64,000 bases of DNA from Pseudomonas knackmussii B13. GTDB lineage: Bacteria; Pseudomonadota; Gammaproteobacteria; Pseudomonadales; Pseudomonadaceae. The stretch's first letter is position 1. Each line of letters begins with the position of its first letter. A program made the translations under genes and the position numbers. A model generated the notes under the pieces. The model was not told where the DNA came from, made no database searches, and saw only the letters and a list, made by a program, of their open reading frames with translations. Of this stretch, positions 8,944 to 19,002 are shown in pieces. Where the stretch lies: positions 806,001 to 870,000 of the forward strand of contig NZ_HG322950.1 of NCBI RefSeq assembly GCF_000689415.1. The letters are read 5' to 3'.

Positions 8944-10077
8944 ATGGCCGACCAGCGACTGATCGCCCACCTGCCGCGTGCCTGGCTGCTGGCCGGCTTC
9001 GTCCTGCTGGCGGTCGTGCCCCTGGTCCTGGCGATCAACTGGTGGGCCGGCCTGATCGGTGTCGTGGTGCTCTGCAGCGGGTTCGGCCTGCTGCTCCAGG
9101 TCCGCCTGGGTGGCGAGCCGGTGCGCGGCATCGAGCCGGTTCCTGGCGTGCAGGAAACAACCGAGCGCGACCTGAACGATCTGCGTGCGCTGCTCGCCGC
9201 CGTATTGCCGCTGTGGGAGCAGCACGTCGAGTTGGTCGAGGCGCAGACGCGCCAGGCCACCGGCGGGCTGGTGGACAAGTTCACCCAGATCGGCATCCAG
9301 ATTCGCCAGGCCCTGGACCTGGGCGGCGCCGATCACGGCGGCCGCGTCTTCGCAGTGCTGCGCGGCGCCCAGGTCGAGCTGCCGCAGGCGCTGCAGCGCC
9401 TGGACGAGACCCGCGACCAGCGCGAGCGCTTCCTCGATGAGATCCGTGAGCTGGAAGGTTTCGTCGGCGAGCTGCACAGCATGGCCGAGGACGTGGCGAA
9501 GATCGCCTCGCAGACCAACTTGCTGGCACTCAATGCAGCCATCGAGGCGGCGCGCGCCGGCGAGAGCGGTCGCGGTTTCGCGGTGGTGGCCGACGAGGTG
9601 CGCAAGCTCTCCTCGCTGTCCGGCAGCACCGGTTCGAAGATCACCGAGAAGGTCCAGATCATGGCGCAGTCGATGCAGGCCATGGTCGCCCACGCCGAAA
9701 ACATGACCGAGCAGAGTCGCAGCAGCACGCGGGAGGCCGAAGGCATTGTCGGCAAGGTGCTCGGCGAGCTGGGCGACGGCATCAGCAGCCTGGAGCAGCG
9801 CCTGCAGACCCTCAGCGCGAGCAGCCTGGAGGTCGAGCACGCGGTCAACGGCGTGCTCGTCGACCTGCAGTTCCAGGACCGCGTGAGCCAGATCATTTCC
9901 CACGTGGGCGCCGACATGGCGCGCCTCGGCCAGCGCCTGGGCGACTCGCCGGTGCCCGCCAGCCGCGACTGGCTGCGCGAGCTGGAAGCCAGCTACACGA
10001 CCCTGGAACAGCAGCACGTGCACCACGGGCAGAGCCCCGTCGCGGCCGCGCAGCAGTCCTCGGTGACCTTCTTCTGA
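8944..10077 (+). CDS. Short methyl-accepting chemotaxis protein without a sensor domain
   Basis: The 377-residue product has two closely spaced N-terminal membrane helices (about residues 12-32 and 34-54) and no periplasmic ligand domain. A helical region leads to a chemoreceptor signalling hairpin with IASQTNLLALNAAIEAARAGE at the tip and ADEVRKLSSLS after it. The usual HAMP domain is not obvious. It is first in the chemosensory operon and ends 26 bases before cheY. GGAG lies ahead of the ATG. The lack of a sensor domain suggests that it senses an intracellular or membrane signal, or works with the second receptor at 13040. Confidence 0.85.
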   Translation: MADQRLIAHLPRAWLLAGFVLLAVVPLVLAINWWAGLIGVVVLCSGFGLLLQVRLGGEPVRGIEPVPGVQETTERDLNDLRALLAAVLPLWEQHVELVEAQTRQATGGLVDKFTQIGIQIRQALDLGGADHGGRVFAVLRGAQVELPQALQRLDETRDQRERFLDEIRELEGFVGELHSMAEDVAKIASQTNLLALNAAIEAARAGESGRGFAVVADEVRKLSSLSGSTGSKITEKVQIMAQSMQAMVAHAENMTEQSRSSTREAEGIVGKVLGELGDGISSLEQRLQTLSASSLEVEHAVNGVLVDLQFQDRVSQIISHVGADMARLGQRLGDSPVPASRDWLRELEASYTTLEQQHVHHGQSPVAAAQQSSVTFF

Positions 10078-10103
10078 TCGATCCGGAACAGGACAGACTT
10101 CGT

Positions 10104-10472
10104 ATGGGCAAGACCGTGCTGGTAGTGGATGACTCGTCGAGCTTTCGACAGGTGGTGAGCATCGCCCTAAAGGGAGCGGGCTACGACGTGCTGGAGGCCA
10201 GCGACGGCAAGGATGCGCTGGGCAAGCTCGATGGCCGCAAGATCAACCTGATCGTCTCCGACGTGAACATGCCGGTGATGGACGGCATCAGCTTCGTCAA
10301 ATCGGCCAAGCAACTGGCGGCCTACAAGTTCACCCCGGTGATCATGCTGACCACCGAGGCCGGCGAGGCGAAGAAGGCCGAGGGCAAGGCCGCCGGCGTG
10401 CGCGCCTGGGTGGTCAAGCCGTTCCAGCCGCCGGTGCTGCTCGACGCCGTGGCCAAGCTGATCCTGCCCTGA
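10104..10472 (+). CDS. cheY: CheY-like single-domain response regulator
   Basis: The 122-residue product is a lone receiver domain: DD at 9-10, phospho-acceptor Asp53 in VSDVNMPVMDG, Thr in MLTTEAG and Lys in VVKPFQPP. It should take phosphate from the CheA encoded at 10818. The arrangement cheY, STAS, cheA is that of alternative chemosensory systems rather than the main flagellar cluster, so its target is not necessarily the flagellar motor. Confidence 0.92.
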   Translation: MGKTVLVVDDSSSFRQVVSIALKGAGYDVLEASDGKDALGKLDGRKINLIVSDVNMPVMDGISFVKSAKQLAAYKFTPVIMLTTEAGEAKKAEGKAAGVRAWVVKPFQPPVLLDAVAKLILP

Positions 10473-10482
10473 AGGACCTGAC

Positions 10483-10821
10483 ATGGCGACTCTGCACAGA
10501 GCTGGCGAAGCGCCCGGCAACGCCTTTCGCCTGGAAGGCGAGCTGAACATCTTCCACGGTGCCCGCCTGCGCGACGAACTGCTCGCGCTCCTGGCCGAGC
10601 ACGCCGACCTGGAGCTGGACCTGGCGGATGTCGTCGACTGCGACAGCTGCGGCATCCAGCTGTTGCTGCTGCTCAAGCGCGAAGCGCGGCGGCAGGACAA
10701 ACGCCTGGCGCTGATGAACCACTCGGCCTGCGTCGCCGAGGTCATCCAACTGCTCAACCTGGGCATGGAACTGGGCGATCCGCTGGTGCTGCCGGCCGAC
10801 CACGGGAGGGCTTCGGCATGA
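10483..10821 (+). CDS. STAS-domain protein (anti-sigma-factor-antagonist type)
   Basis: The 112-residue product is a single STAS domain with the motif VDCDSCGIQLLLLLKR, in which Ser55 corresponds to the phosphorylated serine of SpoIIAA-like proteins. It overlaps the cheA start by 4 bases (ATGA), so the two are translationally coupled. STAS proteins in chemosensory operons are thought to act in the signalling array or as an output. The partner kinase or phosphatase is not visible here. Confidence 0.85.
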   Translation: MATLHRAGEAPGNAFRLEGELNIFHGARLRDELLALLAEHADLELDLADVVDCDSCGIQLLLLLKREARRQDKRLALMNHSACVAEVIQLLNLGMELGDPLVLPADHGRASA

Positions 10822-13019
10822 ACCTCGACCAGGCCCGTGGCGCCCTCGTGCAAGAGGGCCGCGAACTGTTGGTGGCGATGGAAGAGGCGCTGCTGGAGAT
10901 CGAAGCCAGCGGCTACAGCGCCGACCACGTCAACGCCATCTTCCGCGCGGCACACACCATCAAGGGCTCGGCCGGCCTGTTCGGCCTGCAGCTGCTGGTC
11001 AGCTTCACCCACGGGGTGGAAAGCCTGCTCGACCAGGTGCGCAACGACGAAGTCGAGCTGGACGGCCCGATGCTCTCGCTGCTGCTCGACTGCGGCGACT
11101 ACATCGGCAGCCTGCTGGACGCCGTGGATCGCGGCGAAGACGAAACCGACCCCGCTCCCGAGCTGCGCGCGCTGTTGCTGGCGAGCCTGGAGCGCTACCT
11201 GAGCGCACCTGCGGCGGCCGCAGCGCCGGTCGCGCTGGCCGAGGTGGTCAGCCAGGGCCGCGTCGACGTGCTGGAGAGCGACAGCGTTTCCAGCGGGCTC
11301 TGGCACATTTCCCTGCGCCCGGCCGGCGACGTGCTGCGCAACGGCCTCGACCCGCTGTCCTTCCTGCGCTACCTGCAGAAGCTCGGCAAGATCGTCTACC
11401 TGCACACCCTGACCGAGGCGCTGCCGCCGGCCGAGGACTTCGATGCCGAGGTCTGCTACCTCGGCTACGAGATCGAGTTCGACTCGACGGCCAGCCGCCA
11501 GGAAATCGAGGACGCCTTCGAATTCATCCGCGACGATTGCCACCTGCACATCATCGCCCCGCACAGCGCCATCCAGACCTACACCCAGCTGATCGGCAGC
11601 CTACCGGAGACGCCCGCGCGCCTGGGCGAGATCCTGGTCAAGTGCGGCGCACTGACGCCCCACGAGCTGCAACGCGTGCTCGAGCAGCAGAGCGAGGCGC
11701 AGCAGCCGGCGCCGCCGCTGGGCAGCCTGCTGGTGGCCGAGCAACTGGTCGCACCGCCGGTGATCAACGCCGCGCTGAACAAGCAGAAACAGGTCGAGGA
11801 GCGCCGCGCCCACGAGCAGGTATTCATCAAGGTCGAGGTGGGCAAGCTCGATACCCTGATCAACCTGGTCGGCGAACTGGTGATCGCCGGCGCCGCCGCC
11901 AGCCTGTCGCTGCGCCAGGGCGACACCGGCGCCATGGCCGAGGCCAACGAGGAAGTGACCTCGCTGGTGGAGCGCATCCGCGATGCCTCGCTGTCGCTGC
12001 GCATGGTCGCCATCGGCGAGGTGTTCCAGCGCTTCCCGCGGGTGGTTCGCGATATCAGCAAGGAGCTGGGCAAGGACATCGAACTGCTGGTCACCGGCGC
12101 CGAGACCGAACTGGACAAGTCCATGGTCGAGAAGCTCGCCGACCCGCTCATGCACATCGTGCGCAACGCCATGGACCACGGCATCGAACCCTCGGAACAG
12201 CGCCTGGCCAATGGCAAGCCGGCCAGCGGCACCCTGCGCCTGAACGCCTTCCACGAGTCGGGCAGCATCGTCATCGAGGTCGGCGACGACGGCCGCGGCC
12301 TGGACCGCGAACGCATCCTCGCCAAGGCCATCGAGAAAGGGCTGGTACAGCCGGAGCAGGTGCTCAGCGAGCGGGAAATCTTCCAGCTGATCTTCGAGCC
12401 CGGCTTCTCCACCGCCGCCGCGGTGACCAACCTTTCCGGCCGCGGCGTGGGCATGGATGTGGTGCGACGCAACATCGAGCAGCTGCGCGGCGAAGTCGAG
12501 GTACTCAGCGAATTCGGCTGTGGCACCACGGTGCGCATCCGCCTGCCGCTGACCCTGGCGATCATCGACGGCTTCCTCGTGCGGGTCGCCGGCGAATCCT
12601 TCGTGCTGCCCCTGGACCTGGTGGTGGAGTGCGTCGACCTCGGCCGGCAGAGCGGCCAGCACGACCTGCTCAACCTTCGCGGCGAGCCGTTGCCGTTCGT
12701 GCGCCTAGGCGAACTCTTCGGCCTGGCGCCGAGCCTGGGCCAGCGCGAGAGCCTGGTGGTCCTGCAGTTCGGCCAGGAGCGCGCGGGGCTGGTGGTCGAC
12801 CAGCTCGGCGGCGAGTTCCAGGCGGTGATCAAGCCGCTGGGCCACATATTCGCCATGAACAGGGTACTCAGCGGCTCCACCATCCTCGGCGACGGGAGCG
12901 TGGCGCTGATCCTCGACGTACCCCATCTGATACAGCGTGCCAGCGAAGCAGCTGAACAACTGGCCAGGCTTCCGCCGGCAGACGCGATGCGTCCTGCCGC
13001 GGGAAGCCTGGCCGATTAG
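10818..13019 (+). CDS. cheA: Chemotaxis histidine kinase CheA with MshEN-like insert
   Basis: The 733-residue kinase has an Hpt domain (His46 in RAAHTIKGSAGLFG), a variable middle region, a dimerisation domain (KLDTLINLVGELVI), a HATPase domain (LMHIVRNAMDHGIE, GDDGRGLD, GRGVGMDVV) and a C-terminal CheW-like domain. Residues 268-291 fit the 24-residue RLGxxLVxxG...LxxxLxxQ motif of MshEN c-di-GMP-binding domains, and residues 300-323 are a degenerate second copy. The spacer between them is 8 residues, shorter than in classical MshEN, so c-di-GMP binding is uncertain. It should phosphorylate CheY, CheB and perhaps the REC-EAL protein of the same operon. Confidence 0.93.
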   Translation: MNLDQARGALVQEGRELLVAMEEALLEIEASGYSADHVNAIFRAAHTIKGSAGLFGLQLLVSFTHGVESLLDQVRNDEVELDGPMLSLLLDCGDYIGSLLDAVDRGEDETDPAPELRALLLASLERYLSAPAAAAAPVALAEVVSQGRVDVLESDSVSSGLWHISLRPAGDVLRNGLDPLSFLRYLQKLGKIVYLHTLTEALPPAEDFDAEVCYLGYEIEFDSTASRQEIEDAFEFIRDDCHLHIIAPHSAIQTYTQLIGSLPETPARLGEILVKCGALTPHELQRVLEQQSEAQQPAPPLGSLLVAEQLVAPPVINAALNKQKQVEERRAHEQVFIKVEVGKLDTLINLVGELVIAGAAASLSLRQGDTGAMAEANEEVTSLVERIRDASLSLRMVAIGEVFQRFPRVVRDISKELGKDIELLVTGAETELDKSMVEKLADPLMHIVRNAMDHGIEPSEQRLANGKPASGTLRLNAFHESGSIVIEVGDDGRGLDRERILAKAIEKGLVQPEQVLSEREIFQLIFEPGFSTAAAVTNLSGRGVGMDVVRRNIEQLRGEVEVLSEFGCGTTVRIRLPLTLAIIDGFLVRVAGESFVLPLDLVVECVDLGRQSGQHDLLNLRGEPLPFVRLGELFGLAPSLGQRESLVVLQFGQERAGLVVDQLGGEFQAVIKPLGHIFAMNRVLSGSTILGDGSVALILDVPHLIQRASEAAEQLARLPPADAMRPAAGSLAD

Positions 13020-13039
13020 AAATCACGGGAGAGAAGACA

Positions 13040-14689
13040 ATGTTCGACAAGATGAAAGTGGGGACTCGCCTCTTCCTGCTCGCGGGGGTGCTGATCTGCT
13101 GCATGGTGTGCCTCGGCCTGCTGGGCATATTCGGCATGCGCGCCACCAACCAGGGGCTGGAGACCGTCTACAACGACCGCGTGGTGCCATTGCGCGACCT
13201 GAAGCTGATCGCCGACCGCTACGCCGTGAACATAGTCGACACCTCGCACAAGGTGCGCATCGGAAACCTTGGTTGGGAAGAGGGGCGGCGCAACGTGGAA
13301 CAGGCCCAGGCCGACGTGCGCGACGCCTGGCAGCGCTACACCGCGACCTCGATGGTGCACGAGGAGCAGGCCCTGGTGGAGGAACTGCGACCGCTGCTCA
13401 GGGACGCCGACCAGTCGGTGGGCACGCTCGTGCAGGTGCTTTCCGCTCACGACCAGGCGGGACTCGAGCAGTTCATCAAGGAGCAGCTGTACCAGAAGAT
13501 CGATCCGGTGTCGGCGCGCTTCGGCCAACTGGTCGACTTGCAGCTGCGCGTCGCCAAGCAGCAGTACGACCTCGCCAACGACCGCTACTGGACCATCTTC
13601 AGCCTGGTCACCGGCTGCATCGTCGCCGGCCTGATCCTCGCCGCCGTGCTCTGCACTCTGATCACCCGCAGCCTGTTGCGCCAGCTCGGCGGCGAGCCCC
13701 GCGAGGCCGCCGAATACCTGCAGCGTGTTGCCGGTGGCGACCTGACCGTGGACATCCCACTGCGCAACGGCGACCAGCAGAGCATGCTGGCGAACCTGCA
13801 ACAGATGGTGCTCAAGCTGCGCGGCATCATGGGCGACGTGCGCATCACCGCCGACTCCCTGGCCTCGGCTTCCGAGCAGGTTGCCGCTTCCGCCCAGGCG
13901 CTGAGCCAGAACGCTTCCGAGCAGGCGGCCAACGTCGAGGAAACCAGTGCCTCGGTGGAGCAGATCGCCGCCACCGTGGCGCAGAACAGCGAGAATGCCA
14001 AGGTCACCGACAGCATGGCCAGCCAGTCGTCGAAGGACGCGGAAGAGGGCGGCTCGGCGGTGCGCGCGATGGTCGACGCCATGCGCCAGATCGCCGACAA
14101 GATCGGCATCATCGACGACATCGCCTACCAGACCAATCTGCTGGCGCTGAACGCGGCCATCGAAGCGGCGCGTGCCGGCGACCACGGCAAGGGCTTCGCC
14201 GTGGTGGCGGCGGAAGTGCGCAAGCTGGCCGAACGCAGCCAGGTGGCCGCGCAGGAAATCGGCGCGGTGGCCGGCGACAGCGTGACCCTGGCCGAACGCG
14301 CCGGGACCCTGCTGGAAAAGATGGTGCCGTCGATCCGCAAGACCGCCGACCTGGTGCAGGAAATCGCTTCCGCTTCGCGCGAGCAGAACACCGGCCTCGA
14401 GCAGATCAACCTGGCGGTGACCCAGCTGGCGCAGACCACCCAGGTCAACGCCTCGGCGTCCGAGGAGCTGTCCTCGACCTCCGAGGAGATGAGCGGCCAG
14501 GCCGTGCAGTTGCAGGAGATGATCCAGTACTTCCGCATCAGCGACCGCGGCCTGCCGAGCAAGCCGGCGCCGGCTCCGGTGCGTGCCGAGTCCCGCGGCG
14601 CCAGCACGCCGCGACCGCTGCACTCGACCAAGACTCGCCGGCAGCTGCACGAGGAGCCCATCGATGAATCCTCCTTCAGCCGTTTCTAG
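13040..14689 (+). CDS. Methyl-accepting chemotaxis protein with four-helix-bundle sensor
   Basis: The 549-residue receptor has a first membrane helix (about residues 9-32), a periplasmic helical domain of about 150 residues of the 4HB_MCP type, a second membrane helix (about 190-212), a HAMP segment (EYLQRVAGGDLTVDIP) and a signalling hairpin with the tip motif IAYQTNLLALNAAIEAARAGDHGKG. There is no CheR-tethering pentapeptide at the C-terminus, which ends in SFSRF. GGGAGAGAAG precedes the start. It lies between cheA and cheW and is probably the main sensory input of this system. The ligand cannot be told from the sequence. Confidence 0.92.
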   Translation: MFDKMKVGTRLFLLAGVLICCMVCLGLLGIFGMRATNQGLETVYNDRVVPLRDLKLIADRYAVNIVDTSHKVRIGNLGWEEGRRNVEQAQADVRDAWQRYTATSMVHEEQALVEELRPLLRDADQSVGTLVQVLSAHDQAGLEQFIKEQLYQKIDPVSARFGQLVDLQLRVAKQQYDLANDRYWTIFSLVTGCIVAGLILAAVLCTLITRSLLRQLGGEPREAAEYLQRVAGGDLTVDIPLRNGDQQSMLANLQQMVLKLRGIMGDVRITADSLASASEQVAASAQALSQNASEQAANVEETSASVEQIAATVAQNSENAKVTDSMASQSSKDAEEGGSAVRAMVDAMRQIADKIGIIDDIAYQTNLLALNAAIEAARAGDHGKGFAVVAAEVRKLAERSQVAAQEIGAVAGDSVTLAERAGTLLEKMVPSIRKTADLVQEIASASREQNTGLEQINLAVTQLAQTTQVNASASEELSSTSEEMSGQAVQLQEMIQYFRISDRGLPSKPAPAPVRAESRGASTPRPLHSTKTRRQLHEEPIDESSFSRF

Positions 14690-14698
14690 GAGGCTGCG

Positions 14699-15232
14699 AT
14701 GAGCAATCTGCCCGTCCGCACCAGGGCCCAGGACCTGGTGCAGGTCGAGTCCTCGCCGGCGCAGCAGTTCCTCACCCTGTCCCTGGGTGATGAGCTGTTC
14801 GCCCTGCCGATCGAGCACATCCGCGAGATCATCGAATTCGGCGGCCTGACGCGCATCCCGCTGATGCCCCCCTTCCTGCGCGGGGTCATCAACCTGCGCG
14901 GCGCCGTGGTACCGGTCATCGACCTGGCGGTGCGCTTCGGTCGCGAGCACACGGTGATCGCCCGGCGTACCTGCATCGTCATCGTCGAGGTGGCGCTGGG
15001 CGACGGCCTGCAACTGCTTGGCGTGATCGTCGATGCGGTGAACGAGGTGCTCGCGGTGGATGCCGATCAGCTGGAGGCGCGTCCGGCCTTCGGCGCGCGC
15101 ATCCGCGCCGACTTCATCTCCGGCATCCTCAAGCAGAACGATCAGTTCATCGTGGTGCTGAACATTCCCCAGGTCCTGTCGCTCGACGAGCTGGCGGAGC
15201 TGGTCGGCGCGCTCGATCAAAGTGGCCTCTGA
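14699..15232 (+). CDS. cheW: Chemotaxis coupling protein CheW
   Basis: The 177-residue product is a single CheW domain (FLTLSLGDELFALPIEHIREI, GVINLRGAVVPVIDL) that links receptors to CheA. AGGAGG precedes the ATG. It is followed by cheR, whose preferred start lies 10 bases after its stop. An alternative GTG start for cheR would overlap the end of this gene. Confidence 0.93.
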   Translation: MSNLPVRTRAQDLVQVESSPAQQFLTLSLGDELFALPIEHIREIIEFGGLTRIPLMPPFLRGVINLRGAVVPVIDLAVRFGREHTVIARRTCIVIVEVALGDGLQLLGVIVDAVNEVLAVDADQLEARPAFGARIRADFISGILKQNDQFIVVLNIPQVLSLDELAELVGALDQSGL

Positions 15233-15242
15233 GGAATCCAGG

Positions 15243-16078
<836 letters not shown>

Positions 16079-16082
<4 letters not shown>

Positions 16083-16585
16083 GTTCGAAGTGCTTCCTCA
16101 ATCCCGGCGGCTGGTACTTCGGCGGCGGCGAGGGCTTCGTCGAGACCCTGCTGGGGCCGTGCATCGCCATCGTCGTCTGGTTCCCCTCGGCCCGCATGGG
16201 TGGCATCTGCCACTTCCAGCTGCCGGGGTCGCGGCGGGTGGCCGAGCACGCCCGCCAGCTGGATGGCCGCTATGGGTACGACGCCTGGGTCTGGCTCAAG
16301 CAGCAGGCGCGGGTCCAGGCGCTGCGCATGGAAGAGGCCGAGGTCAAGCTGTTCGGCGGCGCGCGCAGCCTGACCGGCGCGGCCAGCCAGCGCTCGACCG
16401 ACATCGGGCGGCAGAACATCGTCTTCGTCGAGCAGTTGCTGGCCGAAGCGGGCGTGAAGGTGGTCGGGCGCGACCTGGGCGGCGAGGGCTGCCGCTACCT
16501 GCGCTTCGACCTCGCCACTGGCGCGGTCTGGGTGCGCCGTGGCGGCGCCCTGACGGTTCGCGCGAAGGAGGGAGCCGGTAAATGA
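16079..16585 (+). CDS. cheD: Chemoreceptor glutamine deamidase CheD
   Basis: The 168-residue product has the CheD catalytic pattern: Cys28 in LLGPCIAIVVW and His45 in GGICHFQLPG. It deamidates receptor glutamines and can interact with CheC- or CheY-type partners. The start ATG overlaps the cheR stop and the stop overlaps the cheB start, each by 4 bases. The cheR-cheD-cheB order is that of the P. aeruginosa che2 type cluster. Confidence 0.9.
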
Positions 16586-17640
16586 GCATCAAGGTCATGA
16601 TCGTCGACGACTCGGCGGTGATGCGCGAAGTGATGCAGCAGATGCTCCAGGGCTATGCCGACATCGAGGTGATAGGCGCGGCCATGGACCCGCTGCTGGC
16701 ATTGCAGAAGATGGAGCGCGCCTGGCCGGACGTGATCCTCCTCGACGTCGAGATGCCGCGCATGGACGGTATCACCTTCCTGCGCCAGATCATGTCCACG
16801 CGGCCGACGCCGGTGGTGATCTGCTCGACCCTCACCGAGAAGGGCGCCGACATCACCCTGCAGGCCCTGGCGGCCGGAGCGGTAGAGGTCATCTGCAAGC
16901 CGACCTCCGGCCTGCGCGACTTTCTCCAGGCCAGCGTGCAGGAACTGGTGGGCGCGATCCGCACCGCGGCCCGTGCGCGGGCGCGGCCATCGGCGCCGAT
17001 GCCGGCGCCGGAATTCAAACGCAGCGCCGATGCGCTGCTCAGCCTGCCAGGTAATGCGCTGCTCAACCAGCGCACTACCGAGCGCATCGTGGTGATGGGC
17101 ACGTCCACCGGCGGCACCCAGGCGCTGGAGCATGTGCTCTGCCAGCTGCCGCTGAACGCCCCGGGCATCGCCATCGTCCAGCACATGCCGGAGAAGTTCA
17201 CCCGCAGCTTCGCCCAGCGCCTGGACTCGTTATGCGCGATCGAAGTACGTGAGGCACAGGATGGCGACCGCATCCTGCCCGGCCGCGCGCTGATCGCCCC
17301 CGGTGGCCGGCACCTGCTGGTGCGCCGCAGCGGCGCGCAGTACCTGGTCGAGGTGCGCGACGGCCCGCTGGTCAGCCGGCATCGGCCATCGGTGGATGTG
17401 CTGTTCCGCTCCGCCGCCGTGCATGCCGGTCGCAACGCCCTGGGCGTGATCATGACCGGCATGGGCGACGACGGCGCGCGCGGGCTGAAGGAAATGCATG
17501 AGGCGGGCGCGCGGACCTGCGCCCAGGACGAAGACAGTTGCGTGGTGTTCGGTATGCCCAAGGAAGCCATCAGGCTGGGCGGGGTGGACCAGGTCGTGAG
17601 CCTGGAGCGGATTGCCCAGGTGGTCACGGAGTGGCGTTGA
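16582..17640 (+). CDS. cheB: Chemotaxis-specific methylesterase CheB
   Basis: The 352-residue product has a receiver domain with Asp55 in LLDVEMPRMDG and a C-terminal methylesterase domain with the catalytic Ser in GTSTGGTQAL, His in IVQHMPEKF and Asp in GMGDDGARG. It removes receptor methyl groups when phosphorylated by CheA. Its stop overlaps the TTG start of the REC-EAL gene. Confidence 0.93.
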   Translation: MSIKVMIVDDSAVMREVMQQMLQGYADIEVIGAAMDPLLALQKMERAWPDVILLDVEMPRMDGITFLRQIMSTRPTPVVICSTLTEKGADITLQALAAGAVEVICKPTSGLRDFLQASVQELVGAIRTAARARARPSAPMPAPEFKRSADALLSLPGNALLNQRTTERIVVMGTSTGGTQALEHVLCQLPLNAPGIAIVQHMPEKFTRSFAQRLDSLCAIEVREAQDGDRILPGRALIAPGGRHLLVRRSGAQYLVEVRDGPLVSRHRPSVDVLFRSAAVHAGRNALGVIMTGMGDDGARGLKEMHEAGARTCAQDEDSCVVFGMPKEAIRLGGVDQVVSLERIAQVVTEWR

Positions 17641-18875
17641 GCGAGGTGAAGGAATTGATACCGGACAGACTTCCAGAGCATGTGCTGATCATCGACGACA
17701 GCGAGATACAGCGGCACTTCATGGCCGAGCTGTGCCGCGATTTCGGCATCCGCGGCATCCTGCATGCCGAGGACGGCCGCCGTGCGATCGAGCTGCTGAA
17801 GAGCCAACCGCAGATCGAGGCGATCATCCTCGACCTGGAAATGCCCCACATGGACGGCGTGCAGGTGCTCCACGAGCTGGCGAACCTCGGCCTGGACCCG
17901 GCGGTGATAGTCGCCAGCGCCCGCGAGAACACCCTGCTCAACGTGGTCGAGAGCCTCGGCAAGAGCCTCGGCCTGCGCCTGCTCGGCGTGCTGCGCAAGC
18001 CGGTGCTGCGCGACCAGCTGGTCTCCAGCCTGAGCCGCTACTCGGCGGTGCAGTTGCGCAGCGAGGGCGAGGAGCAATACGACAGCGGCCCCGAACTCAG
18101 CGTGCGCGACGTGCAGCGTGCCGTGCGCAATCGCGAGTTCGAGGCCTACTTCCAGCCCAAGATCGCCCTGCAGGACGGCCGCCTGAAAGGGGTCGAGGCT
18201 CTGGTGCGCTGGAACCACCCCGTATACGGCATGCTGCCGCCGGGGCGTTTCATGGAGCTGGTCGAGCGCAGCCAGTTCATCTCCGAACTGACCCTGCAGA
18301 TGCTCGACCAGTCCCTGCGCCATTGCCTGGTCTGGCAGGCCGCGGGCCTGGAGCTGAGCGTGTCGATCAACGTCTCGGCGCGCTCGCTCGCCGACTCGTT
18401 GCTGGCCGACGCCATCATCGACCGCGTGAGCGCCAGCGGCATCCCACCCTGCCGGGTGATCCTGGAAATCACCGAAAGCGCGATCATGACCGACCTCAGC
18501 ACTACCCTCGGCACCCTGGCGCGCCTGCGCCTGAAGGGCTTCGGCCTGTCGGTGGACGACTACGGCACCGGCTTCTCCTGCATGCTCCAGCTGTCCCGCG
18601 TGCCCTGCACCGAGCTCAAGGTGGACCGCGCCTTCGTCAATGGCGCGTGCCAGAGCACGCACCTGCGCGTGCTGCTGGAAAGCGCGCTGGACATCGCCCG
18701 CAAGTTCAACCTGCGGGTGGTCGCCGAAGGCGTGGAGACCGAGGACGACTGGATGCTGCTGCGCAACCTGGGTTGCGACGAGGCCCAGGGCTACCTGCTG
18801 GCGCGGCCGATGCCCGGTTGGCAGCTGCTGGGCTGGTGGGATGAACACGCGGTGCGCCTGAGCCACATCGCTTGA
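17637..18875 (+). CDS. Response regulator with EAL c-di-GMP phosphodiesterase domain
   Basis: From the TTG at 17637 (overlapping the cheB stop, GGAG just upstream) the product has 412 residues. GTG codons at 17631 and 17646 are alternative starts. A receiver domain has Asp66 in IILDLEMPHMDG. The EAL domain keeps the catalytic motifs VEALVRW, the Asn and Glu stretches ISVSINVS-like and LEITESAI, DDYGTGFS, ELKVDR and EGVET, so it should hydrolyse c-di-GMP. As the last gene of the chemosensory operon it is the probable output, controlled by CheA phosphorylation. A contribution to surface or biofilm behaviour is inference. Confidence 0.9.
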   Translation: MSEVKELIPDRLPEHVLIIDDSEIQRHFMAELCRDFGIRGILHAEDGRRAIELLKSQPQIEAIILDLEMPHMDGVQVLHELANLGLDPAVIVASARENTLLNVVESLGKSLGLRLLGVLRKPVLRDQLVSSLSRYSAVQLRSEGEEQYDSGPELSVRDVQRAVRNREFEAYFQPKIALQDGRLKGVEALVRWNHPVYGMLPPGRFMELVERSQFISELTLQMLDQSLRHCLVWQAAGLELSVSINVSARSLADSLLADAIIDRVSASGIPPCRVILEITESAIMTDLSTTLGTLARLRLKGFGLSVDDYGTGFSCMLQLSRVPCTELKVDRAFVNGACQSTHLRVLLESALDIARKFNLRVVAEGVETEDDWMLLRNLGCDEAQGYLLARPMPGWQLLGWWDEHAVRLSHIA

Positions 18876-18956
18876 GCGGACGACGCCAGGGCGATTCGGT
18901 CGGACTCTGGCCGAATTGGCCGCGCCGCTGGCGAATTTCCCCCTATGGTCAAGCTA

Positions 18957-18970
18957 TGAACCGTGATTCA
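18957..18970. promoter_or_regulatory. Operator-like box 1 upstream of the TetR gene
   Basis: TGAACCGTGATTCA is an imperfect version of the perfect palindrome at 18985-18998, 28 bases upstream of it. Two similar boxes directly before a TetR-family start suggest autoregulation. Confidence 0.45.
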
Positions 18971-18984
18971 CTGCTTCAAAGATG

Positions 18985-18998
18985 TGAATCCGGATTCA
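18985..18998. promoter_or_regulatory. Operator-like box 2, perfect 14-bp palindrome
   Basis: TGAATCCGGATTCA is a perfect palindrome ending 4 bases before the TetR start codon, where a bound repressor would block transcription or translation of the tetR-acyl-CoA dehydrogenase operon. Confidence 0.5.
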
Positions 18999-19002
18999 GA
19001 GC

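Noticed and set aside
11579..12883. A 434-residue minus-strand frame opposite cheA
   Set aside because: Serine/arginine-rich antisense translation of the CheA kinase region with no motif or ribosome binding site.
13016..15220. A 734-residue open frame on the minus strand opposite the MCP and cheW genes
   Set aside because: It is a GC-rich antisense shadow: Gln/His/Gly/Leu-rich composition, no domain, fully opposite well-recognised genes.
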